From assembly GCA_040255585.1 (NCBI GenBank), contig JBDZVI010000103.1, positions 1 to 8,279 of the forward strand: DNA of 8,279 bases, given 5' to 3'. Numbering within the stretch: the stretch's first letter is position 1; the number at the start of each line of letters is the position of its first letter. The DNA comes from JAAYYF01 sp040255585 (GTDB lineage Bacteria > Deinococcota > Deinococci > Deinococcales > Trueperaceae). The position numbers were made by a program, and so were the translations under genes. Under the pieces are notes generated by a model. The model saw only the letters and a program-made list of their open reading frames with translations. It did no database searches and was not told where the DNA came from. Shown piece after piece: positions 1-6,461 of this stretch.

Positions 1-2528
1 AGGCCGACTACCGGCACCCCGCGCTCGACGTACGCGTGCAGCGCCGCCACGTTGCCTCGCGCCATGCGTTGAGCCTCGCGCGCCAGCCCCTTGCTGATCT
101 GCGGCCGGCCGCAGCAGCCGTAGGCCACGAGCTCGACGTCGTAGCCGATGCGCTCCAACACCGCCACGGCGGCTTGGCCTACTTCCGGCTGGTTGAACAT
201 AGTCCAGGTGTCGGCGAAGAGCGCCACCCTGCCAAGCGCGCCCGTGGCCGGCTTTGCCCGGCGCCGGAACCAGGTGTCGAAGCGCTGCGCGGAGTAGCGG
301 GGCAGGGTGCGACGCTCGTCCACACCCACGGTCTTCTCGAGCAGCCAGCGCACGGGCTTGAGCGGCAGGAAGAAGTTGGCGACGGGCGCCAACGCCTGCG
401 CGAGCGGCGCGAGGCGCCCCACGTTGCCCATGGCGCGCGCGGACAGCGGCGTTCCCTTGACGTCGTAGTAGTGCTGCAGCCACTCGTACTTGAGCTTGGC
501 CATGTCGACCCGGCTCGGGCACTCGGACTTGCACGCCTTGCACTCGAGGCAGAGGTCCAGCACCCGGTAGACGTCGTCGCTCGTCGGACCGCCCGGCAGG
601 CCACCCGTGAGGGCCTCACGGAGCACGTTCGCGCGGCCGCGCGTCGAGTTGTCCTCGTCGCGCGTGCCCATGTAGGACGGGCACATGGTCCCGGCGCCTA
701 CCTTGCGACACGCGCCTACGCCCGTGCAGGCCTCGACGGCGCCCAGGAAGCCGTCCTGTTCGGAGAAGTCGAACACGGTCGGCAGTTCTAGGGTCGGGTA
801 GTCGGCGCCGTAGCGCAGGTTCTCCGTCATGGCCGGCGCCTCGACGATCTTGCCGGGGTTCATGAGCCAGTCCGGGTCGAACGCGCGCTTCACCGCGATG
901 AACGCCTCGTACAGCTCGTCGCCGAACAGGCGGCGGTTCTGGTAGGAGCGGATGAGCCCGTCGCCGTGCTCGCCGCTCCACGAGCCGCCGTACTTCACGA
1001 CGAGGTCGAAGACCTCCTCGCTGATGGCCCGGAACTTCTCGATGCCGGCGGCGTCCTTGAGGTCGAGCAGCGGCCTGACGTGGATGACGCCGACGGACGC
1101 GTGCGCGTAGAACACGGCCCTGGTGCCGTGGCGCTCGCAGACCGCGATGACCTCCGGGATGTACTGCGCGAGGTGCTCGACGGGGATGGCGGCGTCCTCG
1201 ATGAACGGCGTCGGCTTGGCCGCGCCCGGCATCGTGGCGTAGATGCCGAGGCCGTCGCGCCGGAAGTCCGAGATCTCCTTCTGCTGCTTCGGGTCCTCGG
1301 CCAGGTAGGCGCCATAGGACAGCGCGGCGACGTCCTGGTCGGCTTCCAGACCGGCGAGGGCGCGGCGGCACGCTCCAAGGTCCTCGCCGTCGAACTCCAC
1401 GAGGAGCACGGCCTCCGGGTCGCCCACCACCCAGCCCATCAGCGGGGCCATCGCCGGGTTCTCGCGCCCTAGGACGATGAGGGCGCGGTCGATGATCTCG
1501 ACGGCCGAAGGGCCATGCCGGTTCACGAACTTCACTGCCTCGAACGCCGCCGTGAGGCTGGCGAAGTGGAGCATGGTCACTATCCGGCGCTTGGGCACGG
1601 GGTGCAGCGCCAGCTTGAGCTCGAGGATGAGGGCCAGCGTGCCCTCGCTGCCGGACACGAGCTTGGCGAGGTTGAAGGGGCGTTGGCCGTGGGCGCCGGC
1701 GTTCGTCAGCTCGTCCAGGTTGTAGCCGCCGACGCGGCGCATGACCTTCGGGTAGCGCTCGGCGATCTCGGCGGCGTGCTCGATGACGAGCGTATGGACG
1801 GCGCGGTAGAGCTCGCCTTCGCGGCCCGCCTCCGCGAGCTTGGCCGTCAGGTCCGCGCCCGTCAGCGGCTTCAGCTCGAGCTCCGTGCCGTCCACGAGGA
1901 GGACCCTGGCCTCGATGACCTGGTCGACGCTCTTGCCGTACTTGATGGAACGCGTGCCGGCCGAGTTGTTGGCGACCATGCCGCCGACGTTGGCTCTATC
2001 CGTCGTGGCGACGTCCGGAGTGAACTGGAGGGCGTGCCCGGCGAGCTTGGCGTTGAGTTGGTCGCGCACGAGACCGGGCTGCACGCGTACCCAGCGCTCC
2101 TCGACGTTCAGCTCGAGCAGCGCCGTGAGGTGTTTCGACATGTCGATGACGAGAGCCGCCGCCACTGTCTGGCCTGCGAGACTCGTGCCGCCGCCGCGCG
2201 GGAGGATGGGGACTTCGAGGTCGTGAGCGACGCGGACCGCGGCTTTGACGTCGTCCTCGTCGAGCGGCACCACCACCCCGATCGGGGCGATGCGGTACGG
2301 GCTAGCGTCGGTGGAGTAGAGCGCCCGCGCGAGGGCGTCGAAGCGTACCTCGCCCTTGACCACGTCCCTCAGGCGCCGCTCCAGTTCGGCGTGAGGGCCG
2401 GTCGGGGCGCGCGCGTCTAGCCCGACGGCTGCGTCGGACTCGCTGGCCCCGCTCGGCGCCCCGCCTGCGATCGGCGCCCGCAGGCGCCCTTCAACGGCTT
2501 GTGGCGCTCTCCACGGGCTGCTTGGCAT
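1..2528 (-). CDS. FAD-binding and 4Fe-4S-binding 2-hydroxyacid dehydrogenase (D-lactate / D-2-hydroxyglutarate dehydrogenase, YdiJ/GlcD-GlcF fusion type), 3' end outside window
   Basis: Flavin dehydrogenase that should oxidise a D-2-hydroxyacid at FAD and pass electrons through iron-sulfur clusters toward the respiratory chain. 842 codons are visible and the frame is still open at the left edge; such fusions are usually about 950-1020 residues. The FAD-binding domain has PRGGGTSLAGQT (residues 110-121), NVGGM (180-184), NNSAGTRSIKYG (187-198) and SGSEGTL (292-298). The FAD-oxidase C-terminal domain carries H476-x6-H483 and SGEHGDG (518-524). These match the His/His/Glu metal site plus His described for human D2HGDH (recalled, not aligned). 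The Fe-S part has C601, C607, C616 and then C660-x2-C663-x2-C666-x3-C670-P. A cysteine-rich CCG motif lies at 805-807; a second CCG repeat, expected in the family, would be beyond the edge. ATG at 2528 is the only ATG, GTG or TTG in frame before the conserved N-terminus. It lies inside recJ, with no Shine-Dalgarno, so translational coupling is likely. The exact substrate cannot be read from the sequence. Confidence 0.9.
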   Translation of the reverse strand, partial: MPSSPWRAPQAVEGRLRAPIAGGAPSGASESDAAVGLDARAPTGPHAELERRLRDVVKGEVRFDALARALYSTDASPYRIAPIGVVVPLDEDDVKAAVRVAHDLEVPILPRGGGTSLAGQTVAAALVIDMSKHLTALLELNVEERWVRVQPGLVRDQLNAKLAGHALQFTPDVATTDRANVGGMVANNSAGTRSIKYGKSVDQVIEARVLLVDGTELELKPLTGADLTAKLAEAGREGELYRAVHTLVIEHAAEIAERYPKVMRRVGGYNLDELTNAGAHGQRPFNLAKLVSGSEGTLALILELKLALHPVPKRRIVTMLHFASLTAAFEAVKFVNRHGPSAVEIIDRALIVLGRENPAMAPLMGWVVGDPEAVLLVEFDGEDLGACRRALAGLEADQDVAALSYGAYLAEDPKQQKEISDFRRDGLGIYATMPGAAKPTPFIEDAAIPVEHLAQYIPEVIAVCERHGTRAVFYAHASVGVIHVRPLLDLKDAAGIEKFRAISEEVFDLVVKYGGSWSGEHGDGLIRSYQNRRLFGDELYEAFIAVKRAFDPDWLMNPGKIVEAPAMTENLRYGADYPTLELPTVFDFSEQDGFLGAVEACTGVGACRKVGAGTMCPSYMGTRDEDNSTRGRANVLREALTGGLPGGPTSDDVYRVLDLCLECKACKSECPSRVDMAKLKYEWLQHYYDVKGTPLSARAMGNVGRLAPLAQALAPVANFFLPLKPVRWLLEKTVGVDERRTLPRYSAQRFDTWFRRRAKPATGALGRVALFADTWTMFNQPEVGQAAVAVLERIGYDVELVAYGCCGRPQISKGLAREAQRMARGNVAALHAYVERGVPVVG

Positions 2529-4713
2529 CGGGCAAGTATACGTCTGGCGCGCGGCCGGCCTCGGGGCCGAACAGGCGCTTGAGGGTCATGGCGAGGCCGG
2601 CGTCGTCGAGATACCGGTAGGCATGCACGAAGGTGCGGAGACGGTAGCGTCGGAGCAGCCCCTCCATGAGGCTCGGGGACTCGAACGGCGACACGCGCGT
2701 GCCTGGCGGTAGCCGCACGGCTCGCGCCTGGTCGTCGATGAGCCCCAGTTCCGCCAGCGCCGTTCTGATGCGCTCTACCTTCGGCTCGAGGAAGGGCAGC
2801 GGAGCGCCCCGCATGAGCGCGCTCAGCCCCCGCCTGAGCTCGGAGACGGTGGGGTACTCCTTGGCCATGCGCTCGAGCGCGTGTATGGCGTCGGGGGTGA
2901 GGGCGAGCGAGACTTCGGCGTCGCTGCCGGCGAGGCGCTCCAGAGCGATGACGGGGTCCGGCCCGAGGTCGGTCACGGCGTAGGTGTCGGTCGCTTGCGC
3001 TGCAGCTGATCGCCTTACGCGGGGCGCACCGGTGCTATCCGGCTCTCGCTCGTCGTCTGGGGCCAAGACTAACGGCGCGGCCGCCCGCACCGCCGCCGCG
3101 CGGAACTCGAGCGTGCGCTTCTCGCGGAACTCGCTCTCCTCCAGGGTTATCGCAGCGTTGACGAGCGCCCCGACGGGCAGGCTGGCGGCCAGTTCGCCCA
3201 TGCGCCAGGCCACGCCCTTCACGCCGCCGATCCTGAGCTGCAGCGTGCTGCCCTCCTGACCGACCGCGCGTGCCGTGTCCAGAGTGTCAGACAGTGCGAA
3301 GAGCGGCGCCGGGTGACCCTCTCCGAACGGCTCCAGTTCCTGGACGGCGCGCCACAAGCCACCTTCGATCTCGTCGCCGCCGATGATCGCGTCGGCTACT
3401 ACCTCGGGTGCCGGCCTGGGGAAGCGTCGCGCGTAGTCGTAGATGGCGTCCTGGAAGGCCCCGAAGTTCTCCATGTCGAGCGCGAAGCCGGCAGCCTGCT
3501 TGTGACCGCCGTACCTGAGGAGGTGCTCCGACGCCGCGCGCAGGCCCGCCACGGCCGAGATGCCGGGGGTCGAGCGCACGCTGCCCTTGCCGGCCGCGGC
3601 TATGTAGACGGGCAGGTAGTAGCGCTCCAGGAGCTTGCTCGCGACGATGCCCATAACGCCTGGGTGCCAGCTCGGGTCCTGCAGGACGAGCGCGGGCGCC
3701 TCCGGGTCGGCCTTGGCGACCGCCTCCTCGTACATGGCGTCCTGGATGCGGCGGCGCTCGACGTTGCGGGCGTCGAGGTAGGTGGCGAGCTCGGCCGCAC
3801 GGCGCTCGGAGGCGGTGGTGAGCAGTTCGAGGCCGACGTCCGCCTCGCCGAGGCGACCGGCCGCGTTCAGTCGTGGCGCGAGGACGAAGGCTACCTCACG
3901 CGCACTGACCGGCGCGGTGAGCTTCGCCAGCGCGACGCTGGCGCGGATGCCCGGCCAACGCGAGTCCGCCATCCGCTTGAGCCCTTCCTTGATGAGGGCA
4001 CGGTTCTCGCCCAGCAGCGGCGCCACGTCCGCTATGGTGCCGAGCGTCGCCAGGTCCGCGTACTCGAGTGGAGCCGCCATGCCGAGAAGCTCGCGTACGG
4101 CCCAGAGGAGGTGGAACGCGACGCCGGCACCTGTAAGCTCCGGCAACCCGTGGCCGGCGGCCGGCGACAGCCCGGGGTGCACCACCAGGCAGTCCGGCAG
4201 CGTCTCACCGGGGGTGTGGTGGTCGGTGACGATGACCTCAACGCCGGCGGCCTGCAAGGCCGCGATCTCGCCCAGGTTGGACACGCCGCAGTCGACGGTC
4301 AGGAACAGGTCGGCGCGCTCCGCATGCTCGGGCACGCGGTCGGGGTGGATGCCGTAGCCGTCCGTGAGGCGATCGGGGACGTAGGTCGCTACGTCGGCTC
4401 CCAGCTCGCGTAGCCCAAGGTACAGCACGGCCGTACCGCTGATGCCGTCGGCATCGTAGTCGCCGTGGATGAGGATGCGCCCGCCCGTCCTCACGGCGCG
4501 CACCAAGCGCTCCGCTGCCACGGGCAGGGCAGGGTTCGGGCTGAGGACCAACCTGGGGTTCAGGTGATCGGGAGCGGCGTCACGTAGGCCGCGTGACCAG
4601 AGCAGAGCCGCCAGGGCGGGAGGCACTTGCAGGGCGCGGCTCAGCGCAGCGACGGCGCGTGGCGGCGCGGGTGGTCTCACGGACCAGCGCACCGCTGGAA
4701 CGCCCGGCGGCAT
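2491..4713 (-). CDS. recJ: Single-stranded-DNA-specific 5'-3' exonuclease RecJ
   Basis: Metal-dependent DHH-family exonuclease that degrades single-stranded DNA from the 5' end in recombinational, mismatch and base-excision repair. The protein has 740 residues from ATG 4713. DHH core motifs are DYDADG (85-90), VDCG (140-143), TDHH (163-166), GAGVAFHLL and TIADVAPL with D229. D87, D89, D141, H165, H166 and D229 fall at offsets that agree with the catalytic residues I recall for Thermus RecJ. The DHHA1 domain has GGHKQAAG (402-409), followed by an OB-like domain to about residue 540. An acidic, low-complexity linker then leads to a helical C-terminal region of about 170 residues, absent from the 577-residue E. 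coli enzyme but resembling Deinococcus RecJ domain IV. The open frame continues upstream to 5064, but that part overlaps the LapA gene and has no RecJ character. ATG 4713 shares one base with the LapA stop (TGATG), which argues for coupled translation. Confidence 0.97.
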   Translation of the reverse strand: MPPGVPAVRWSVRPPAPPRAVAALSRALQVPPALAALLWSRGLRDAAPDHLNPRLVLSPNPALPVAAERLVRAVRTGGRILIHGDYDADGISGTAVLYLGLRELGADVATYVPDRLTDGYGIHPDRVPEHAERADLFLTVDCGVSNLGEIAALQAAGVEVIVTDHHTPGETLPDCLVVHPGLSPAAGHGLPELTGAGVAFHLLWAVRELLGMAAPLEYADLATLGTIADVAPLLGENRALIKEGLKRMADSRWPGIRASVALAKLTAPVSAREVAFVLAPRLNAAGRLGEADVGLELLTTASERRAAELATYLDARNVERRRIQDAMYEEAVAKADPEAPALVLQDPSWHPGVMGIVASKLLERYYLPVYIAAAGKGSVRSTPGISAVAGLRAASEHLLRYGGHKQAAGFALDMENFGAFQDAIYDYARRFPRPAPEVVADAIIGGDEIEGGLWRAVQELEPFGEGHPAPLFALSDTLDTARAVGQEGSTLQLRIGGVKGVAWRMGELAASLPVGALVNAAITLEESEFREKRTLEFRAAAVRAAAPLVLAPDDEREPDSTGAPRVRRSAAAQATDTYAVTDLGPDPVIALERLAGSDAEVSLALTPDAIHALERMAKEYPTVSELRRGLSALMRGAPLPFLEPKVERIRTALAELGLIDDQARAVRLPPGTRVSPFESPSLMEGLLRRYRLRTFVHAYRYLDDAGLAMTLKRLFGPEAGRAPDVYLPDAKQPVESATSR

Positions 4714-5120
4714 CAGCCGGCTTCGTCGTCGCTGACCGGGATCTCGTGGAACGGGTTGCCGCGATCTGGGATGACCGGCACGTCCGGCTCCGTCGCCGGG
4801 TAGGTGGTGGGGGGACCGGCGCGCACTGCCGTGGCGCGCTCGGGGATGGGCGGTCTGACCTGACCCTCGAGTTCGGCGACGCGGGCGCGTAGCCTGGTGA
4901 CCTCCCGCGAGCGGTTCCAGACAGCTATGCGCGCAGGCAGGAACCCGACGAGCCAACCGAGCACGAGGGCGAACCCGACCACGTACGCCACAGGCAGCGG
5001 CGGCAGGAAGCTCTGGAAGATGGGCAACTCGACCTGTTGCCTGTTCGCGGTGTGGAAGAGCCACAGGTACGCAGCCAACGCGACCAGGAGGATGAGTCTG
5101 ATGATGCGGACGCTCTTCAC
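4713..5120 (-). CDS. LapA-domain (DUF1049) small inner-membrane protein
   Basis: A 135-residue membrane protein, first gene of the leftward unit. A short basic N-terminus leads into helix one (about 6-24). A loop with the N-R-Q-x-V-x-L-P pattern typical of LapA/DUF1049 proteins follows, then helix two (about 43-62). Next come a basic, heptad-like stretch (66-87, probably a short coiled coil on the cytoplasmic side) and a proline-rich acidic tail. E. coli LapA takes part in lipopolysaccharide assembly control with LapB. LapA-domain proteins elsewhere are largely uncharacterised, so no pathway is assigned here. The start is set at GTG 5120, not GTG 5126: GGAGG at 5126-5130 lies five bases before 5120, whereas GTG 5126 uses the last G of that GGAGG and would have no spacing. 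The stop codon shares a base with the recJ start. The tail has no recognisable domain. Confidence 0.85.
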   Translation of the reverse strand: MKSVRIIRLILLVALAAYLWLFHTANRQQVELPIFQSFLPPLPVAYVVGFALVLGWLVGFLPARIAVWNRSREVTRLRARVAELEGQVRPPIPERATAVRAGPPTTYPATEPDVPVIPDRGNPFHEIPVSDDEAG

Positions 5121-5125
5121 GGCCA

Positions 5126-5130
5126 CCTCC
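5126..5130 (-). promoter_or_regulatory. Shine-Dalgarno GGAGG deciding the LapA-gene start
   Basis: On the minus strand GGAGG is followed by five bases and then GTG 5120. An in-frame GTG at 5126 overlaps the GGAGG itself and cannot be served by it, so the shorter protein is preferred. It is the only strong ribosome binding site seen in the leftward unit; recJ and the dehydrogenase appear to depend on overlap with the preceding gene. Confidence 0.75.
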
Positions 5131-5137
5131 GGGCCGT

Positions 5138-5143
5138 AGTCTA
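5138..5143 (-). promoter_or_regulatory. Candidate -10 element (TAGACT) of the LapA-recJ-dehydrogenase unit
   Basis: TAGACT fits the TANNNT pattern of sigma-70-type -10 boxes. Transcription would begin near 5131, giving a leader of about ten bases that holds just the GGAGG and the GTG start. No convincing -35 exists at 16-19 bases spacing; that place is occupied by a GC-rich dyad. This is a pattern match only. Confidence 0.4.
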
Positions 5144-5158
5144 CAGGTTGCGCGCGAG

Positions 5159-5174
5159 GGCGGACCGTTCCGCC
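5159..5174. promoter_or_regulatory. Perfect dyad GGCGGA-CCGT-TCCGCC, candidate operator
   Basis: Six-base perfect inverted repeat with a four-base spacer in the divergent intergenic region. Its centre (5166/5167) lies about 25 bases upstream of the candidate leftward -10, so it covers the expected -35 position of the LapA-recJ promoter. It lies about 50 bases upstream of the mnmA -10. It could bind a dimeric regulator, but in such GC-rich DNA a chance dyad cannot be excluded. As RNA it would be outside both predicted transcripts, so a terminator role is unlikely. Confidence 0.35.
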
Positions 5175-5225
5175 GTCGCGGACGCTTTGGTCACCCCGAC
5201 CCGGGCGACGTCCACCCCAACAAAG

Positions 5226-5231
5226 TACAAT
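5226..5231 (+). promoter_or_regulatory. -10 element (TACAAT) for mnmA, leaderless type
   Basis: TACAAT is one base from the TATAAT consensus and stands in the A+T-richest part of the intergenic region. Only eight bases separate it from the mnmA GTG (5240), so transcription starting about seven bases after the -10 would begin at or next to the start codon. There is no Shine-Dalgarno upstream of the GTG and no recognisable -35. This matches the leaderless promoter layout (TANNNT just before the start codon) described for Deinococcus. Confidence 0.6.
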
Positions 5232-5239
5232 CTCCCCTC

Positions 5240-6355
5240 GTGGAAGCCGTCGCCCCGTCAGCGCCCGAACCGGCCGCCGTCAGACCGGTCAAGGTCATGG
5301 CGGCCATGTCCGGTGGCGTCGACTCGTCCGTGGCGGCCGCCATCCTCGCCGAGCAAGGCTTCGAGGTCGTGGGCAGCATGCTGCGTTTCTGGCCCGACGA
5401 CAAGCCGGCGGGCGCCTTCGACCTCTGCTGCAGCCCCGACGCTGCTTACGACGCGCGTCGCATCGCCGACGGCTTGGACGTACCGTTCTATCTGCTCGAT
5501 TTCCGCGACACCTTCCATGAGATAGTCATCGACCCGTTCGTGCCGACCTACGAGGCTGGCAGCACGCCGAACCCGTGCGTTTGGTGCAACAGGCACATCA
5601 AGTTCGGGGCGTTCGTCGCCAGGGCTCAGGCGCTGGGCTGCGAGTACATGGCGACTGGCCACTTCGTGAGGCGTGTCGACGGTGAGCACGGCCCCGAGTT
5701 GCACCGCGGGCTCGATGACGACAAGGACCAGACCTACTTCCTCTGGGCGCTCCCGCGCGGCATCCTCAAGTACCTCCTCTTCCCGCTCGGCGAGTTGACG
5801 AAGGCTCAGGTCCGCGCCATGGCCGCGGAGCGCAGCATGCGCACCGCGCAGAAGAAGAGCTCGTCCGGCCTCTGCTTCGTGCCCACCACCGTGAAGGCCT
5901 ACCTCGACGAGGCCACCAGGGCCAAGCCCGGTCGCATCCTCGACGCCTCCAACGGCTACGCCGTGGTGGGCGAGCACCGCGGCGTCGTGTACTACACGAT
6001 CGGTCAGAAGAAGGGTCTCGGTCTCCACCAGTCGCACCTGGAGCGCTACGTCATCGACCTGCGCGCCGAGAGCAACGAGGTCGTGGTCGGCACGCGCGAG
6101 ATGTGCCACTGGCGCGTGCTGGAGGCCGACCGCCGGAACTTCCTGACGAGCGACGGGCATGTGCCGAGCCGGGTGGAGGCGCAGGTCCGGTACCGCCAGA
6201 AGCCGGAGCCGGCCACCCTCACGCTCCTGGACGACGACGCCTTCCGGCTCGAGTTCGACGACCCGCAGTTCGCCGTCGCCAAGGGTCAGAGCGCGGTCAT
6301 CTACTCGGGAGACAGGCTGCTCGGCGGGGGTGTCATCAGGGCGCGCGCCGGCTGA
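5240..6355 (+). CDS. mnmA: tRNA-specific 2-thiouridylase MnmA
   Basis: ATP-dependent cytoplasmic enzyme that thiolates the wobble uridine U34 of tRNAs for Lys, Glu and Gln, taking sulfur as a cysteine persulfide. The protein has 371 residues, the usual size. The PP-loop SGGVDSS lies at 24-30. D-L-C-C-S with C63/C64 precedes the D-A-R segment. TPNPCVWCN carries C113 and C116, C116 aligning with the family catalytic cysteine, and IKFGAF follows. ATGHFVRR and DKDQTYFLW come next. SSGLCFV holds the second catalytic cysteine (C212), and TIGQKKGLG opens the C-terminal beta-barrel domains. The start GTG 5240 is favoured by the -10 box directly upstream. The next candidate, ATG 5297 (residue 20), would trim into the first strand before the PP-loop and has no Shine-Dalgarno. 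It is transcribed away from the LapA-recJ unit, and a 106-base gap with its own promoter signal separates it from lemA. Confidence 0.97.
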   Translation: MEAVAPSAPEPAAVRPVKVMAAMSGGVDSSVAAAILAEQGFEVVGSMLRFWPDDKPAGAFDLCCSPDAAYDARRIADGLDVPFYLLDFRDTFHEIVIDPFVPTYEAGSTPNPCVWCNRHIKFGAFVARAQALGCEYMATGHFVRRVDGEHGPELHRGLDDDKDQTYFLWALPRGILKYLLFPLGELTKAQVRAMAAERSMRTAQKKSSSGLCFVPTTVKAYLDEATRAKPGRILDASNGYAVVGEHRGVVYYTIGQKKGLGLHQSHLERYVIDLRAESNEVVVGTREMCHWRVLEADRRNFLTSDGHVPSRVEAQVRYRQKPEPATLTLLDDDAFRLEFDDPQFAVAKGQSAVIYSGDRLLGGGVIRARAG

Positions 6356-6435
6356 GAACCCGCCGCCCTCGTCTCCAGCTCGTGCCCGGAACGTGCGCGT
6401 GGGGCGTTCGACACGTCATGGTCGGGTCTTTCCGC

Positions 6436-6441
6436 TACAAT
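6436..6441 (+). promoter_or_regulatory. Candidate -10 element (TACAAT) for lemA-htpX
   Basis: The same TACAAT hexamer as before mnmA, here 20 bases before the lemA ATG. Transcription would begin near 6448-6449, so the leader would consist of little more than the AGGAGG and its spacer. No -35 is seen at the usual spacing; a TTCGACA at 6407-6413 is too far upstream. The 106-base gap after mnmA shows no hairpin with a T-tract, so read-through from mnmA is also possible. Confidence 0.5.
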
Positions 6442-6448
6442 CGTTGTC

Positions 6449-6454
6449 AGGAGG
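6449..6454 (+). promoter_or_regulatory. Shine-Dalgarno AGGAGG of lemA
   Basis: Full AGGAGG, seven bases before ATG 6462. It fixes the lemA start and rules out the upstream extension of the open frame, which runs back through mnmA in another frame. Confidence 0.85.
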
Positions 6455-6461
6455 TTCAACC

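Noticed and set aside
616..1378. Minus-strand frames 616-1371, 995-1378 and 179-619 as separate genes or evidence of a frameshift.
   Set aside because: The true dehydrogenase frame reads through all of these regions without interruption; the other frames are shadows.
36..2420. Long plus-strand open frames opposite the dehydrogenase (for example 36-791, 966-1472, 1515-2420).
   Set aside because: They are antisense to a gene with clear FAD and Fe-S motifs; their products are Arg/Ala/Val/His-rich without domains, as expected from GC-rich antisense frames.
3313..4413. A 366-codon plus-strand frame antisense to recJ.
   Set aside because: It lies opposite the RecJ catalytic core, has no recognisable domain or ribosome binding site, and its composition is typical of complementary-strand artefacts.
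4714..5064. N-terminal extension of RecJ to an ATG at 5064.
   Set aside because: This stretch is the LapA gene in another frame; its RecJ-frame translation is Arg/Pro/His-rich, and RecJ homology starts only after ATG 4713.
5258..6160. 300-codon minus-strand frame inside mnmA.
   Set aside because: Antisense to well-conserved MnmA motifs, no start signal, no domain.
6391..6416. ACGTG ... CACGT inverted repeat before lemA as an operator or terminator.
   Set aside because: Only five base pairs with a 16-base spacer and no T-tract; not distinguishable from chance.
6159..6461. Upstream extension of LemA by 101 residues.
   Set aside because: The extension lies in a wrong frame of mnmA; AGGAGG and the hydrophobic N-terminal helix place the start at 6462.
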